DNA from: a virus
Strand: one strand, 5' to 3'
Length of the DNA stretch: 52,035 nt
Virus record (IMG/VR): IMGVR_UViG_3300021513_000003
Span: 1 to 52,035 of that record
Each line of letters starts with the position of its first letter. Positions within the stretch are counted from its first letter, which is position 1. Of this stretch, positions 45,144-52,035 are shown one piece after another. The notes below the pieces were generated by a model. That model saw only the letters and a program-made list of their open reading frames with translations, ran no database searches and was not told the DNA's origin. The position numbers and the translations under genes are program-made.

Positions 45144-45316
45144 CTTTTTTCTTCCATTTTTAATTTCCACTTTAATATTTTACGTTTCAGCCAAGGCATA
45201 AATGATTTCCAAAATAATGTAGCTGCGACTATTCCCCACAAAGCTCCTCTACAATAAAAATAAAATGGGTCTGTCTTAGTAAAATCAACAAAAATTATTT
45301 CAAAAATTTTATCCAT
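45134..45316 (-). CDS. Small single-pass membrane protein overlapping the tRNA
   Basis: 60 residues. One hydrophobic segment (residues about 24-43, GALWGIVAATLFWKSFMPWL) is followed by a strongly basic tail (KRKILKWKLKMEEKRRE), suggesting an inner-membrane protein with a cytoplasmic basic end. The stop codon TAG is bases 8-10 of the tRNA. Ribosome site weak (GATAAG). Function unknown; possibilities include holin-like or membrane-tethering roles but nothing decides between them. Confidence 0.55.
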   Translation of the reverse strand: MDKIFEIIFVDFTKTDPFYFYCRGALWGIVAATLFWKSFMPWLKRKILKWKLKMEEKRRE

Positions 45317-45323
45317 AACTTAT

Positions 45324-46091
45324 CTAAATTTCTATTTCTTCATCTTCATTAACAATATTCGATAAATCTTCAGGTTCAGGTTCAGATTCAGATAGTTTTT
45401 TTCTAATACAATCTACATCATATTTACATCCAAAAGCAATTTCATCTTCCCTAAGTTGACTGACGTTCCAATGGAAAAATAGATAACCTATAGGATATTT
45501 ATGTTCATTTTTACATGGTAGCATTCTAATCTCTATTGTTTCATTCTCCTTCATTTCAAATCGTGGTTGAAAAATTTGAACCTGATTACTAACTAGCATA
45601 TAAGATAAAACTGCCTGATTATGAATATCCATTATTTCTTCTTTATATTTATTCCAAAGTTTCGTAATTGACATTGGCTTGCCTTTATCCACATCATATT
45701 GTGTCCTACCATCACTTCCAGATGTTTTTTCTATAATCAACGTATATCCTTTCTCTGGGTCAACAGCATCGCCCCAACTATTTGGAGCTTTTGGGTGCAT
45801 TTTTCTTACAATCTTATCTGTTACATTAACAGGCATTTGAAAAAGGGTAACCCGCCTAGAATAATCTTCATATTGCTCACTAAGAATGAATGCATAACAA
45901 ACAAAAAATTTCTTTTTATAAATGCTGCTAGCTTCATCATCATGCCTTTCAGCATACAAACGTCTAGCCCTTAAACAATGTGGACATTCAATTCCAAACA
46001 TTCCCAAACAAGGAACACCAATTCTTTGGCTTTCACCTGATACTACCCTTCTTACACTTTCTGTTGTTTTGTCATTTAACCAATTAAACAT
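45324..46091 (-). CDS. Single-stranded DNA-binding protein (gp32-like)
   Basis: 255 residues with an AGGAGG site. Characteristic order: basic N-terminus, cysteine pair ECPHCLRARRLYAER, an aromatic/charged OB-fold region (KKFFVCYAFILSEQYED, RVTLFQMPVNVTDKIVRKM), NSWGDAVDPEKGYTLIIEKT and a YDVDKGKPMSI strand, and a very acidic C-terminal tail (SESEPEPEDL, NEDEEIEI). This matches T4 gp32-type proteins, in which the acidic tail recruits other replication factors. It lies two genes behind the primase-helicase. Confidence 0.8.
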   Translation of the reverse strand: MFNWLNDKTTESVRRVVSGESQRIGVPCLGMFGIECPHCLRARRLYAERHDDEASSIYKKKFFVCYAFILSEQYEDYSRRVTLFQMPVNVTDKIVRKMHPKAPNSWGDAVDPEKGYTLIIEKTSGSDGRTQYDVDKGKPMSITKLWNKYKEEIMDIHNQAVLSYMLVSNQVQIFQPRFEMKENETIEIRMLPCKNEHKYPIGYLFFHWNVSQLREDEIAFGCKYDVDCIRKKLSESEPEPEDLSNIVNEDEEIEI

Positions 46092-46118
46092 CTTTGACCT
46101 CCTTTACTTTTGTTTTTT

Positions 46119-46586
46119 TTAATTTTCTTTCCAAGGCCCATCTAAAATTTTTAATAATTCGGTCTTGGAAAGAGTATCTTCACTTATTAATAATTCTTTA
46201 TCAATTTCTAATATAGCTTTCAATAATGATGCCCTTTGTACATGTATTTGCAACATAGTCTTACAAAATTCATATAATTCTGTCGTCCTATCCAACCTTT
46301 CCTTTAGTTTAACATATTCTTTATCTAATGGCAAGGTGTATTTTATAAAATTTTGTTTAGCCGCTTCAGATTTAAATTCCTGTTCGTTAATCATCTTAGC
46401 TTGATATGCTATAAATTCTAATTCTGCTTGATGCATAGATTTTCTAGCTTTGCGGGCTCTTAAAGCCCACTGACCTAACAAAAATGGCTGTTGTTTTATT
46501 AATTCAGCCAGTTCACCAACACTTGGTGCACCTAAATACAATTCCTTTCTTAAATCTAATAAATATTTTAGGTCTTCTTTCTTCAT
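46119..46586 (-). CDS. Possible UvsY-like recombination/replication mediator
   Basis: 155 residues, all helical and charged. It overlaps the primase-helicase stop by four bases (ATGA) and is followed by the gp32-like protein. Its pattern (QWALRARKARKSMHQAELEF, a polar linker, LPLDKEYVKLKERLDRTTE, LYEFCKTMLQIHVQRASLL) follows T4 UvsY in length and order: a W plus paired helix, then an aspartate/lysine segment and a helix with a conserved FC/FCK. UvsY helps load the recombinase onto gp32-coated DNA. No UvsX-like recombinase is in the window, so the role is tentative. Confidence 0.5.
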   Translation of the reverse strand: MKKEDLKYLLDLRKELYLGAPSVGELAELIKQQPFLLGQWALRARKARKSMHQAELEFIAYQAKMINEQEFKSEAAKQNFIKYTLPLDKEYVKLKERLDRTTELYEFCKTMLQIHVQRASLLKAILEIDKELLISEDTLSKTELLKILDGPWKEN

Positions 46587-48367
46587 TTTTTCCTCCTTTT
46601 TTCTTTTTCCTTTACCCCCATACTTTCAAAAATTTGTTCTAATTTAATAGCTTCTTCCTTAGTTATTTCCCTAAATTGAAGAAAATTAGTATCCAAATCA
46701 AAAAAACAAGTCCCACCTTGAGACTCCCTACCCGCTTCTACTGAAACATATAATACTCTGCTAAAACTCTCTTCAATACCTGGAATTCTATTTCTATGTG
46801 CTAGCAAAACCGTATCACTATCTGATAAAAAACTAGCAGCCCATTGTGGCGTCATTCCTTTCGGTATTGTAGTAGGATCACCTTTACCAAAATGTGCAAT
46901 TATAACTATTGGAACTTCCAATTCACGTGAGATATCTCTAAATTTTCTAATATAACTTTCCATAACTTGAACTCTATTATGAATCTCTGTTCTTACCAAA
47001 TAATGTATATTATCAAATATAACCAATTTTAATCCAAAACGCAAGATGCTATCCCTAATAGTTTCTTCTACTTGCTCAGGTTTTTTTATACTACTTGGTG
47101 CACAAATATAAAGACTAGGAACTTGATTTTCATCTAAATAATGTTTTATCAACACATAATCTCTTGTAAATTGAAAATCTCTACCAACATCCAGTAACAT
47201 TCCCCAAGCTAATTTAGCCAATCTAGTAGCTGTCATTTCAACACAATAATACATAGTTGGAATATTCTGGCGAGCCAATTCTGTAGCAATTTTCAAAAAC
47301 AAAGTCGTTTTGCCGATCTTACTGTAACCTACTGCTGTAATTAATTCGCCTGGCCTAAAACCACCATTTAAAATTCTATTTAATTCCTTACTAAATGTTG
47401 GCAATACATCTTCTGATATTTCACCAGTTAATATCTCATTTTCAGCTATTTTATCAATTCTATGAACAGATTCAGGTTCTGCTCTTGTTGCTTCCTTCAA
47501 TAATAATTTAAATCTTTCTATTCCAAATTCATTTACATAATCAGATACATCATAACCTTCTGGCAAATGAATTATATAACAACGATGAATGCCTAATCTA
47601 CTAATCAATTTTTTTGTTCCCAATTCACCCGCTTTATCAGCATCAAGTGCCAAATAAATTTTTTCTAATTCTTCAAACTTTTCATACCATTCTGGATGGA
47701 AAACACTTGCACCAGGAATACCCAATACATTTCCTAATCCTTTATCAATTAAAGTTATTGCATCATGTTCCCCTTCACAAAGAATTGCTTCTCCAGTATC
47801 ATAAATATCTTTCAATGCATCTTCATTGTACATTACCTTAGGCGCATTTTTCACTTGCCTAAAAGTCTTCGGTAATCCAAACCAACTTCTATATTTAATA
47901 TTATACAATCTTCCATTTTTAAAATATGGAATAACTAAATTCTTTGGAACTGGTAAAATTTCACCATTAACTTCTTCATTTTCAACCAAAACACCCAACC
48001 TTTGTCTTCTTATAGTATTCAATGAAATTTTCCAATTTTTTATTAAATCCCTTAAATATTTTCTATTTTTCATCAACGTATTATGTGCTAATGTAACTTT
48101 TTCCAAATATTTATTATCTAAAGGTCTTAATTTTTCAGAAGACAATTTAGCAACGGGATCAATCAATCCCATCTTTTTCTTTAGACTGTAGAGACTTCTA
48201 CCACTTTCCAAACATGCGAAACAATGCCATTTGCCAGTAGTAGCATGAATGACAAATGCACGATTTCCTTCTGAACCACAGAAAGGACACTTATGTAATC
48301 TTATTTCTTCGCCTTCTATTTTAAAATCCAAATTCTGTCTTTTCAAAAAATCGATTGGTCTTTCCAT
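46583..48367 (-). CDS. Bifunctional DNA primase-helicase (T7 gp4-like)
   Basis: 594 residues. An N-terminal C4 zinc ribbon (C27, C30, C49, C52: CPFC, then CFAC) reads template. A Toprim primase core contains EAILCEGEHDAITLIDKG and LALDADKAG (acidic metal ligands). The C-terminal half is a RecA-type DnaB-family helicase: Walker A GYSKIGKTTLF near 345, YYCVEMTATRLA, Walker B LVIFDNIHYL near 450 and a DSDTVLLAHRN region. It should unwind the fork and prime the lagging strand. It heads a run of overlapping genes with the UvsY-like and SSB genes. Confidence 0.92.
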   Translation of the reverse strand: MERPIDFLKRQNLDFKIEGEEIRLHKCPFCGSEGNRAFVIHATTGKWHCFACLESGRSLYSLKKKMGLIDPVAKLSSEKLRPLDNKYLEKVTLAHNTLMKNRKYLRDLIKNWKISLNTIRRQRLGVLVENEEVNGEILPVPKNLVIPYFKNGRLYNIKYRSWFGLPKTFRQVKNAPKVMYNEDALKDIYDTGEAILCEGEHDAITLIDKGLGNVLGIPGASVFHPEWYEKFEELEKIYLALDADKAGELGTKKLISRLGIHRCYIIHLPEGYDVSDYVNEFGIERFKLLLKEATRAEPESVHRIDKIAENEILTGEISEDVLPTFSKELNRILNGGFRPGELITAVGYSKIGKTTLFLKIATELARQNIPTMYYCVEMTATRLAKLAWGMLLDVGRDFQFTRDYVLIKHYLDENQVPSLYICAPSSIKKPEQVEETIRDSILRFGLKLVIFDNIHYLVRTEIHNRVQVMESYIRKFRDISRELEVPIVIIAHFGKGDPTTIPKGMTPQWAASFLSDSDTVLLAHRNRIPGIEESFSRVLYVSVEAGRESQGGTCFFDLDTNFLQFREITKEEAIKLEQIFESMGVKEKEKRRKK

Positions 48368-48369
48368 AA

Positions 48370-49155
48370 CTAATTCCTAAAAATAAAATTACGCACTGGC
48401 GGCGCAAATCTTAATAATGACCCGTATTTTTCTTCAAATAATAGTTTCTTTCTTTTTATAAGCAAGATATCACTATTAGTTAATTTGCGTTTAAACAAAT
48501 TAAAAAATATTTCTTCATTTAATAAATAATCTAATTCATTATATCTTATACTAAATCCATAAATATTTGTTCTTTCTTTTGGAACTATAATCCTTGACCA
48601 ATGTTGCTTTAACCAAAGAAGACTATTATCACGATGTTCCTTTCTAATATTCAAAATTTTATTATGTGCATCTACAATGACTTTTATTGTCTGTTCATCT
48701 AAATAATTATAGAAATAAAATATAGAACTTTCAACAAGAATACCTGCTTGTGGAACATAATTTAATTTTCCTTGAAATTTAGCTATTGTAATTGCAAAAT
48801 CTACATAATAATCCAAATACGCCTTATCAATTCTAAATTCAATATTATATTTTTGGCAAAGAGATTTATAATAAGGATGAAAATTTGAAAGCTGAAGCAA
48901 ATCAACATTAGATTTTTCTTTTAATAAAAAAGAAAGTTTATTAGAAATCAAATGACGGGTATTAGGAATAGAAATATATCTACCATAATAATAAGAAATA
49001 GCATTGAGAAAGTAATGGTAGGCTTCATCCAAAGTAAGATTCTTATCCCTAACAAATGCCGAAATTAGATTCTTATCCAAATAGACATTTCTACCATATA
49101 AAATAAATAAATAACGTCTTAACCTATCAATTAAATAATTAATATCATACTTCAT
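48370..49155 (-). CDS. Unknown protein upstream of primase-helicase
   Basis: 261 residues from the ATG at 49155 (MKYDINYLIDRL). A longer frame to 49227 exists but encodes a Trp/Leu-rich stretch that overlaps the upstream gene in another frame, so the internal start is preferred. Tyr-, Leu- and Lys-rich, with repeated YY and YF pairs and predicted mostly helical; a segment VPQAGILVESSIFYFYNYL near residue 160 is the most hydrophobic. No motif recognised. Its position before the primase suggests a replication accessory role such as helicase loading, which is only inference. Confidence 0.6.
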   Translation of the reverse strand: MKYDINYLIDRLRRYLFILYGRNVYLDKNLISAFVRDKNLTLDEAYHYFLNAISYYYGRYISIPNTRHLISNKLSFLLKEKSNVDLLQLSNFHPYYKSLCQKYNIEFRIDKAYLDYYVDFAITIAKFQGKLNYVPQAGILVESSIFYFYNYLDEQTIKVIVDAHNKILNIRKEHRDNSLLWLKQHWSRIIVPKERTNIYGFSIRYNELDYLLNEEIFFNLFKRKLTNSDILLIKRKKLLFEEKYGSLLRFAPPVRNFIFRN

Positions 49156-49390
49156 TGGACAAATATTTAACAACCATATCCAAAATAATACCAGCAACCA
49201 ATGATTTTGGCAATTTGAAATTTGCACTTATATTGCTAATAACTTCATTAGTTTTCACATTTACAGAAGCATTCAATATAACTTTATTATGCCGCTTTGG
49301 TGGCTTAGGCAATGGAAACAAATCTCCACGCCTTTTCAAAATTTCATTCAATATTGCTTCAGTTAATTTTGGTAAGATCCCTTCCATCAT
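49145..49390 (-). CDS. Small protein, unknown
   Basis: 81 residues, start ATG ATG overlapping the upstream stop (TGA). N-terminal helix (LPKLTEAILNEILKRRGD), a Pro-rich turn (LPKPPKRHNK), a strand region (VILNASVNVKTNEVISNIS) and a final helix. No family assignment. Lacks a ribosome site, so likely translated by coupling. Confidence 0.55.
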   Translation of the reverse strand: MMEGILPKLTEAILNEILKRRGDLFPLPKPPKRHNKVILNASVNVKTNEVISNISANFKLPKSLVAGIILDMVVKYLSNEV

Positions 49391-49731
49391 TCAAAAAGTG
49401 AAGATAAATCAATAGTTATAATTATTTTTTTACCTTTTTTATCTACATTTATCTCTTTCGGCTTCTCAAGTTTTTCCAATTTCTTTTCCAAAGTTGAAGA
49501 TTGAAGCGTTACTTCCATATCAGTTGAATTTTCATCATTTCCTTTTTCAACTACTTCATTTTGGTCTTCTTCTTCATTCTGAATTTCATCTTTTATTTCA
49601 TTAGCACTAGATTCCCCACCTTGAAATAATGCTTCATCAAGTAGAAATTCATCACAGCAATAATCTGGGCCTTTTGAATCTTCACATTTACCATCTTCAT
49701 AAAATACACAATACTTACAAGCTTTTTTCAT
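49387..49731 (-). CDS. Small Cys-rich N-terminus, acidic protein
   Basis: 114 residues. Residues 4-27 contain five cysteines (KYCVFYEDGKCEDSKGPDYC, then C), a probable zinc-binding knot, followed by a long acidic low-complexity stretch (EIKDEIQNEEEDQNEVVE) and a Lys-rich strand pair with KKIIITIDLS at the end. GGAGG site inside the previous gene's final codons. Similar small Cys-cluster proteins are common in phages, function unknown. Confidence 0.6.
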   Translation of the reverse strand: MKKACKYCVFYEDGKCEDSKGPDYCCDEFLLDEALFQGGESSANEIKDEIQNEEEDQNEVVEKGNDENSTDMEVTLQSSTLEKKLEKLEKPKEINVDKKGKKIIITIDLSSLFE

Positions 49732-49733
49732 TT

Positions 49734-50030
49734 TTATCCTCCTTTCTTAATATCTTTCAAATCAACCTTAATATCTGGAACAACTATTCCAGATGTTTGC
49801 TGAATATACATTTTTTGTAAATCTTCTGCATGGGAAATGGGAATTTCTACTAAAATATGCATTTTCTTTAACCAACAATCTTCCATAGGTAACCAAGGAA
49901 TCAATATAAATTGATTTCTATTTCGGATCACTACCATAGGTTTTGACAACAAATAAGATTCATCATTTTCTTCTTTAACATTGCTTATTATAAACTCATT
50001 TGTAACTAATTTAAATAATTTAATTTCCAT
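49734..50030 (-). CDS. Small protein with Sm-like pattern
   Basis: 98 residues. The first 45 residues (IKLFKLVTNEFIISNVKEE, then SYLLSKPMVVI) follow the beta-strand order of small Sm/Hfq-like proteins seen in many phages: KxFKLVTGEEII, a turn, then a YxLxxPxxV strand. The rest (ILIPWLPMEDCW and a polar C-terminus) is less distinctive. AGGAGGG site. It is the first gene after the promoter at 50049-50077. RNA binding is possible but unproven. Confidence 0.55.
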   Translation of the reverse strand: MEIKLFKLVTNEFIISNVKEENDESYLLSKPMVVIRNRNQFILIPWLPMEDCWLKKMHILVEIPISHAEDLQKMYIQQTSGIVVPDIKVDLKDIKKGG

Positions 50031-50048
50031 TTTTACCCTCCTTCTTTT

Positions 50049-50077
50049 AATATAATTACTTTATGAAAAAATGTCAA
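50049..50077 (-). promoter_or_regulatory. Promoter within the replication block
   Basis: Minus strand TTGACA (50077-50072), a 17-base spacer and TATATT (50054-50049), with the first ATG about 19 bases downstream of the -10 box. It begins just three bases after the HU-like gene stop and would drive the small genes and the primase-helicase. Spacer differs from the other three TTGACA promoters. Confidence 0.75.
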
Positions 50078-50079
50078 CA

Positions 50080-50340
50080 CTATAATATACATTTATCAGT
50101 TTTTAAACGAATAGTCTTTCTAGCAGGTATTTTATATTTTTCCAATGTAATTGGATGCTTTATAGTTCTTTCTTTAAGTATTATAGGATAAAAGCGCCCA
50201 ATGGGCGTAGCTACTTCATAATTATCTTCCATAACTAAATCTTCTAAAGTATCAAAGATTATATTCATTATTTTTTGGGTAGTCACGGCCTTCAAACCTA
50301 ATCTCTGTGAAACAATATTGCAAAACTCTTTATATTTCAT
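50080..50340 (-). CDS. HU/IHF-type DNA-binding protein
   Basis: 86 residues. Helical N-terminus (EFCNIVSQRLGLKAVTTQ, IMNIIFDTLEDLVMED), then the HU-type arm: ATPIGRFYPIILKERTIKHP, with the strand-turn-strand and IPARKTIRLKTDK, matching the conserved IGxF, ...P, IPA and K residues. HU-like proteins bend and organise DNA. It overlaps the Rad50-like gene by four bases (ATGA). Confidence 0.8.
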   Translation of the reverse strand: MKYKEFCNIVSQRLGLKAVTTQKIMNIIFDTLEDLVMEDNYEVATPIGRFYPIILKERTIKHPITLEKYKIPARKTIRLKTDKCIL

Positions 50341-52034
50341 ACTGCAATTTCCTCCAAATGGCTCTTTCCATCTATTAAATCAACATGTTGTATGTTATCA
50401 AATTTAATAACATTTTTCAAGTCCGAATTATGGCTTATGATAATTATTTTCCTAAAAATTGTTTTTAAATTTGCTAACATTTGAGCCAATTTCTCTTGTG
50501 CTTCTAAATCAAGATTTACATCAAATGTTTCATCTATTGCAATCACATCTACACTATGTGCAAAATAGGCTAACGCTAAGGAAGCAGATATTTTCATTAA
50601 TTGTTTTTGACCTGAAGACAACTTTTCATATTTTCTACCATTATATTTAAATACTAAATTTTCATCTACAGTAATTTTCCCTTCACTAAACGCATTCATT
50701 GCAAAAACCAATTTGGAAATAAATAAATCATAATATTTTTTTATTATTTCTTTAAGTTCAATCCTACTATCCTTAATTTTAGCTAATAACTTATCCAATA
50801 CATCTAAAGAATTTTGTTTTATTTTATATATTCTTTCAGTCTTTTCAATTTCTTTTTCAATTTGTTCTTTCCTTTCATTCAAATCTCTTAATTGTTTTTT
50901 ATAAATTTCAATTACATCAAAAATCTTTTGCTTATTTTCCATTTCGGCCTTATAAAAATTCAATTCCGCCTGTAAATCATTTATTTGTAATTGAATTTCA
51001 TATTTCATCTTTTCATTGGATTTTATAAGCTCATCTAAATTCCTTATTTCATTCTTAATAGATTCCGAAGAAAGTTTAGATAATTTTTTACCCAAATCTT
51101 TTAAAATTACTATCTGTTCTTTAATTTCAGATTCAAGTTCATCTTTTTTCTCCTGTATAAATTTCAAATCTTTTATTTCTTGGCCACACCATTTACATTT
51201 TTCAAATTTAATGCTAATTTCCAAATTCTTTAAATTTTTCTTCAATTCTTTTATTTTATTTTTTATAAAATCATGCCTTTTTTCAAAAACAACAATACTA
51301 TCTAAATCCTTAGATTTTTTCAATTTTTCTTCATTTAAATTTGATAATTTGGACTCAATTTCTTGCTTTTGCAATTTTAATTCTTCAATTTTAGTTTCTA
51401 TATCATCCAAATTATATTTCTTAGTTATTTCTTTTTTCTTTTCTTTCATTGCTTTTCTCAGCTTAACTTTTGTATCTTTGATTTCATTCTTAATAACTTC
51501 CAAATTTTCAGTTAGAAATTTCAAATGATCTTCCCATAAAGATAAATTTATTTTTCCTATTTTAAATTCAACATTTTTTTCCATTTTAAATAAATAATCA
51601 TCAACAGTTTTCCTTAAAAATTCCATATCGGGAAGTAAGTTTTCAATATATTTCTTCCTTTCATTAGGTCTTAAATCTAAAAAAGAAGAAAAACCAAATA
51701 AAAATGCGAATTTGGTTCTATTCTTAATATTATCAAGCAATGAATTATGCTTAAAATGATATGGAATAGAATCTATAAATAACTGGATACCCGATTTTTT
51801 CCTTAAAATAGTAACATTTCTATCTTCAATTAACATATCCAATTTTACCAGTAAATCATCTTGACCTTCCCTAACTAAATCACTTTTTCTTAATCCTTCT
51901 ATATTACCTTGAAGTGCATATTTGATGGCAAGTATAATGCTTGACTTTCCTGTACCTATCTTACCTTCTAATAGTGTAATACCATCTTTAAAAGGATAAA
52001 TTAAATGTTTCCAGCTCCTAAAGTCCTTTAATTC
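50337..52034 (-). CDS. Rad50/SbcC-type (T4 gp46-like) recombination nuclease subunit, 5' end cut
   Basis: 565 residues in the window; the frame is open to the right edge, so the N-terminus is missing. Walker A EGKIGTGKSS is near the window edge, followed by coiled-coil arms. A zinc hook CKWC lies about midway, and the second half has SSGQKQLMK (ABC signature), DVIAIDETFDV (Walker B) and IIISHNSD (H-loop). Such proteins pair with a gp47/Mre11 nuclease to resect DNA ends for recombination-dependent replication; that partner should lie just outside the window. The short hook arm and total length fit gp46 rather than full-length cellular SbcC. Confidence 0.9.
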   Translation of the reverse strand, partial: ELKDFRSWKHLIYPFKDGITLLEGKIGTGKSSIILAIKYALQGNIEGLRKSDLVREGQDDLLVKLDMLIEDRNVTILRKKSGIQLFIDSIPYHFKHNSLLDNIKNRTKFAFLFGFSSFLDLRPNERKKYIENLLPDMEFLRKTVDDYLFKMEKNVEFKIGKINLSLWEDHLKFLTENLEVIKNEIKDTKVKLRKAMKEKKKEITKKYNLDDIETKIEELKLQKQEIESKLSNLNEEKLKKSKDLDSIVVFEKRHDFIKNKIKELKKNLKNLEISIKFEKCKWCGQEIKDLKFIQEKKDELESEIKEQIVILKDLGKKLSKLSSESIKNEIRNLDELIKSNEKMKYEIQLQINDLQAELNFYKAEMENKQKIFDVIEIYKKQLRDLNERKEQIEKEIEKTERIYKIKQNSLDVLDKLLAKIKDSRIELKEIIKKYYDLFISKLVFAMNAFSEGKITVDENLVFKYNGRKYEKLSSGQKQLMKISASLALAYFAHSVDVIAIDETFDVNLDLEAQEKLAQMLANLKTIFRKIIIISHNSDLKNVIKFDNIQHVDLIDGKSHLEEIAV

Positions 52035-52035
52035 T

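Noticed and set aside
49156-49227. Longer start for the 48370-49155 gene
   Set aside because: The extension lies almost wholly inside the upstream gene in another frame and encodes an implausible Trp/Leu-rich stretch.

Overview
The window reads as about 52 kb of an AT-rich, double-stranded DNA phage with a long, non-contractile-type tail (or a prophage-like copy of one). Every supportable gene is on the minus strand, packed with short gaps or 4-nt overlaps, with strong GGAGG-type ribosome binding sites and sigma70-like promoters, so the host is a bacterium. I see no integrase, terminase, lysis gene or host gene; these must lie outside the window. I cannot name the host. Both edges cut genes: a Rad50/SbcC-like gene at the right and a cysteine-rich virion gene at the left. 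No stretch longer than about 165 bases lacks a gene.

In transcription order (right to left), 52.0-40.1 kb is a replication and recombination block: Rad50-like subunit, HU-like protein, several small unknowns, T7-type primase-helicase, a possible UvsY-like mediator, gp32-like single-strand binding protein, a small membrane protein, tRNA-Gly, AAA+ clamp loader, probable sliding clamp, a family A DNA polymerase fused to a family-4-like uracil-DNA glycosylase domain, and an FmdB-type zinc ribbon. T4-like and T7-like parts are combined in one replisome.

40.1-30.2 kb is the head module: portal, scaffold-like coiled coil, small genes, a 1025-residue LamG/DUF2341 fibre-like protein, a lipoprotein, a probable decoration protein and the major capsid protein. 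It ends in a hairpin that overlaps the promoter of a Vsr/EDxHD-type homing endonuclease. 28.6-22.3 kb holds connectors, tail completion proteins, two paralogous tail tube proteins, and G/GT-type chaperones with a probable -1 frameshift. The 1888-residue tape measure follows.

16.5-0 kb is a long run of beta-rich virion proteins: tandem paralogue pairs, Ig-like and PEGA-like domains, a 2050-residue protein with three sialidase-like propellers and a tail-hub-like C-terminus, and a 475-residue protein built from about 23 short repeats. An HNH endonuclease with its own promoter sits in this block. The most unusual signals are a roughly 14-residue YNID repeat family found in three large virion proteins, a permuted duplication at 12-15 kb that includes a 36-codon gene, and a 60-nt element copied at 15.0 and 36.9 kb whose RNA hairpin shows compensatory changes.
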